DNA from: Sphingobium ummariense RL-3
Lineage (GTDB): Bacteria > Pseudomonadota > Alphaproteobacteria > Sphingomonadales > Sphingomonadaceae
NCBI RefSeq assembly: GCF_000447205.1
Contig: NZ_AUWY01000047.1
Coordinates: 62,001 to 126,000, forward strand
Direction: 5' to 3'
DNA length: 64,000 nt
This document shows positions 63,328-64,000 of this stretch, piece by piece (the stretch's first letter is position 1; every line of letters starts with the position of its first letter). Under the pieces are notes generated by a model, which worked only from the letters and a program-made list of their open reading frames with translations, was not told the DNA's origin and made no database searches. The position numbers were made by a program, and so were the translations under genes.

Positions 63328-64000
63328 TCAGACGTCCAGATTGGCGACGTTCAGCGCATTGTCCTGGATGAACTCGCGCCGAGGCTCGACGACATCGCCC
63401 ATCAGCCGGGTGAAGATCTCGTCGGCAACGTCCGCCTGCTCGACCTCGACGCGCAACATCGACCGATTGTCCGGATCAAGCGTGGTTTCCCACAGCTGTT
63501 CCGCGTTCATTTCGCCCAGGCCCTTGTAACGCTGGATCGCCAGGCCCTTGCGCCCGGCCGCGAGGATCGCTTCCAGCAACTCGCTCGGCCGGGTGACGAT
63601 GGCGCCCTTCGCCGGTACGGCGGGCAGGTCGTCCTCGCCCGCATCCTCGGCGGCCTGCGCCGCCTTCGCGGTGACGAGCCGGGCCGGAGCGAGATAGCTG
63701 TCCGCTTCCTCCACCGCGATGGCGTGCAGCTTGCGCGCCTCCGCCGATCCGATGAAGCCGCCTTCGATCATGTGATGATCGGTCACGCCGCGCCACAGCC
63801 GCTCGAAATGGAAACCGCCTTCTTCGGCGATCCGGCCGCTCCAGCGGCCTTCCTGGTCCTGCGCGTCCATCCATGCCACGGTCGCGGCCAGCCGCTCCGC
63901 CTGCGCCTCGTTCGACAGTTCGGGGTCGAGCGCGCCGTTGAGGCTCAAAGCCTCGATGATCGCGGGATCGTAGCGGCGGGGCACGTAGCGCATCACCGCC
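63328..64000 (-). CDS. gyrB: DNA gyrase subunit B, C-terminal part (5' end outside window)
   Basis: The minus-strand frame is open to the window edge and encodes the last 224 or so residues of GyrB. Near the end [20 protein letters not shown], then [20 protein letters not shown] and [20 protein letters not shown], are characteristic of the Toprim-tail region that binds GyrA and DNA. The less conserved insert before it ([20 protein letters not shown]) is typical of the alphaproteobacterial form. With ATP it introduces negative supercoils. It is a core gene and a good phylogenetic marker for placing the organism. Confidence 0.95.
   Translation of the reverse strand, partial: AVMRYVPRRYDPAIIEALSLNGALDPELSNEAQAERLAATVAWMDAQDQEGRWSGRIAEEGGFHFERLWRGVTDHHMIEGGFIGSAEARKLHAIAVEEADSYLAPARLVTAKAAQAAEDAGEDDLPAVPAKGAIVTRPSELLEAILAAGRKGLAIQRYKGLGEMNAEQLWETTLDPDNRSMLRVEVEQADVADEIFTRLMGDVVEPRREFIQDNALNVANLDV

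Overview
The window is high-GC DNA with alphaproteobacterial gene content. The best guess is a sphingomonad (Sphingobium, Sphingomonas or Novosphingobium type). Reasons: a large TonB-dependent receptor, a ferulate operon built like ferC-ferBA of Sphingobium (MarR regulator, HCHL-type hydratase/lyase, ADP-forming-type acyl-CoA synthetase), and a gyrB/tag/glyoxalase core segment. The genus is inferred and was not tested.

Layout. (1) 1-4.1 kb: the end of groEL, then a leftward copper module (copA, cueR, a DUF305 membrane protein) with a MerR-type operator in front of copA. (2) 5.1-16.3 kb: a short-chain acid locus. A transporter-fused hybrid histidine kinase (CrbS-like) converges on a LuxR-type regulator (CrbR-like) that sits behind acs. 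An outer-membrane porin, an MHS-type symporter and prpE read the other way. Together they look like sensing, uptake and activation of acetate and propionate. (3) 16.3-17.5 kb: debris of an ardC-like gene and an IS110-type transposase. (4) 17.5-28.8 kb: one leftward eight-gene operon of TonB receptor, FAD oxidoreductase, MFS permease, IlvD/Edd dehydratase, MarR regulator, aconitase X large and small subunits and tannase-family esterase, with a 9-bp-arm inverted repeat upstream. I recognise no described pathway with this combination. It is the best candidate for a new catabolic system. (5) 29.3-36.3 kb: a ferulate-type operon read to the right from a perfect MarR-type operator (aldehyde dehydrogenase, ferB, ferA, DUF3237, AAHS permease), ending in a broken vanillate-demethylase-like gene and a second IS110 remnant.

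(6) 37-55.3 kb: a decayed mobile region ending at a tRNA-Leu. It has two related tyrosine integrases in the same orientation, each with a similar short sequence about 165-180 bp upstream. One copy of that sequence is the 3' end of the tRNA. Between the integrases lie an NAD(P)-binding oxidoreductase, an intact IS5/IS427-type element that truncates an AraC gene, an NAD salvage cluster (radical SAM protein and nicotinamidase one way; NrtR, SPFH protein, NAD-kinase-like protein and pncB the other), an inactivated IS200/IS605 element, a frameshifted GST, an IS21 fragment, a conjugation cluster collapsed by an internal deletion (traG joined to trbG, then trbI), and a hipBA toxin-antitoxin pair.

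(7) 55.3-64 kb: ordinary chromosome: alpha/beta hydrolase, TPR protein, SIMPL protein, glyoxalases I and II, lipoproteins, a long-chain acyl-CoA synthetase, a DJ-1/PfpI protein, tag and the 3' part of gyrB.

How it fits together: the two operons at 17.5-36.3 kb could act on the same plant material. The esterase would release a hydroxycinnamate that the fer operon shortens to vanillin and vanillate, yielding acetyl-CoA. The dehydratase and aconitase X would handle a hydroxylated partner acid. This link is inference from gene content and position. Gene assignments rest on reading motifs; no database search was possible.
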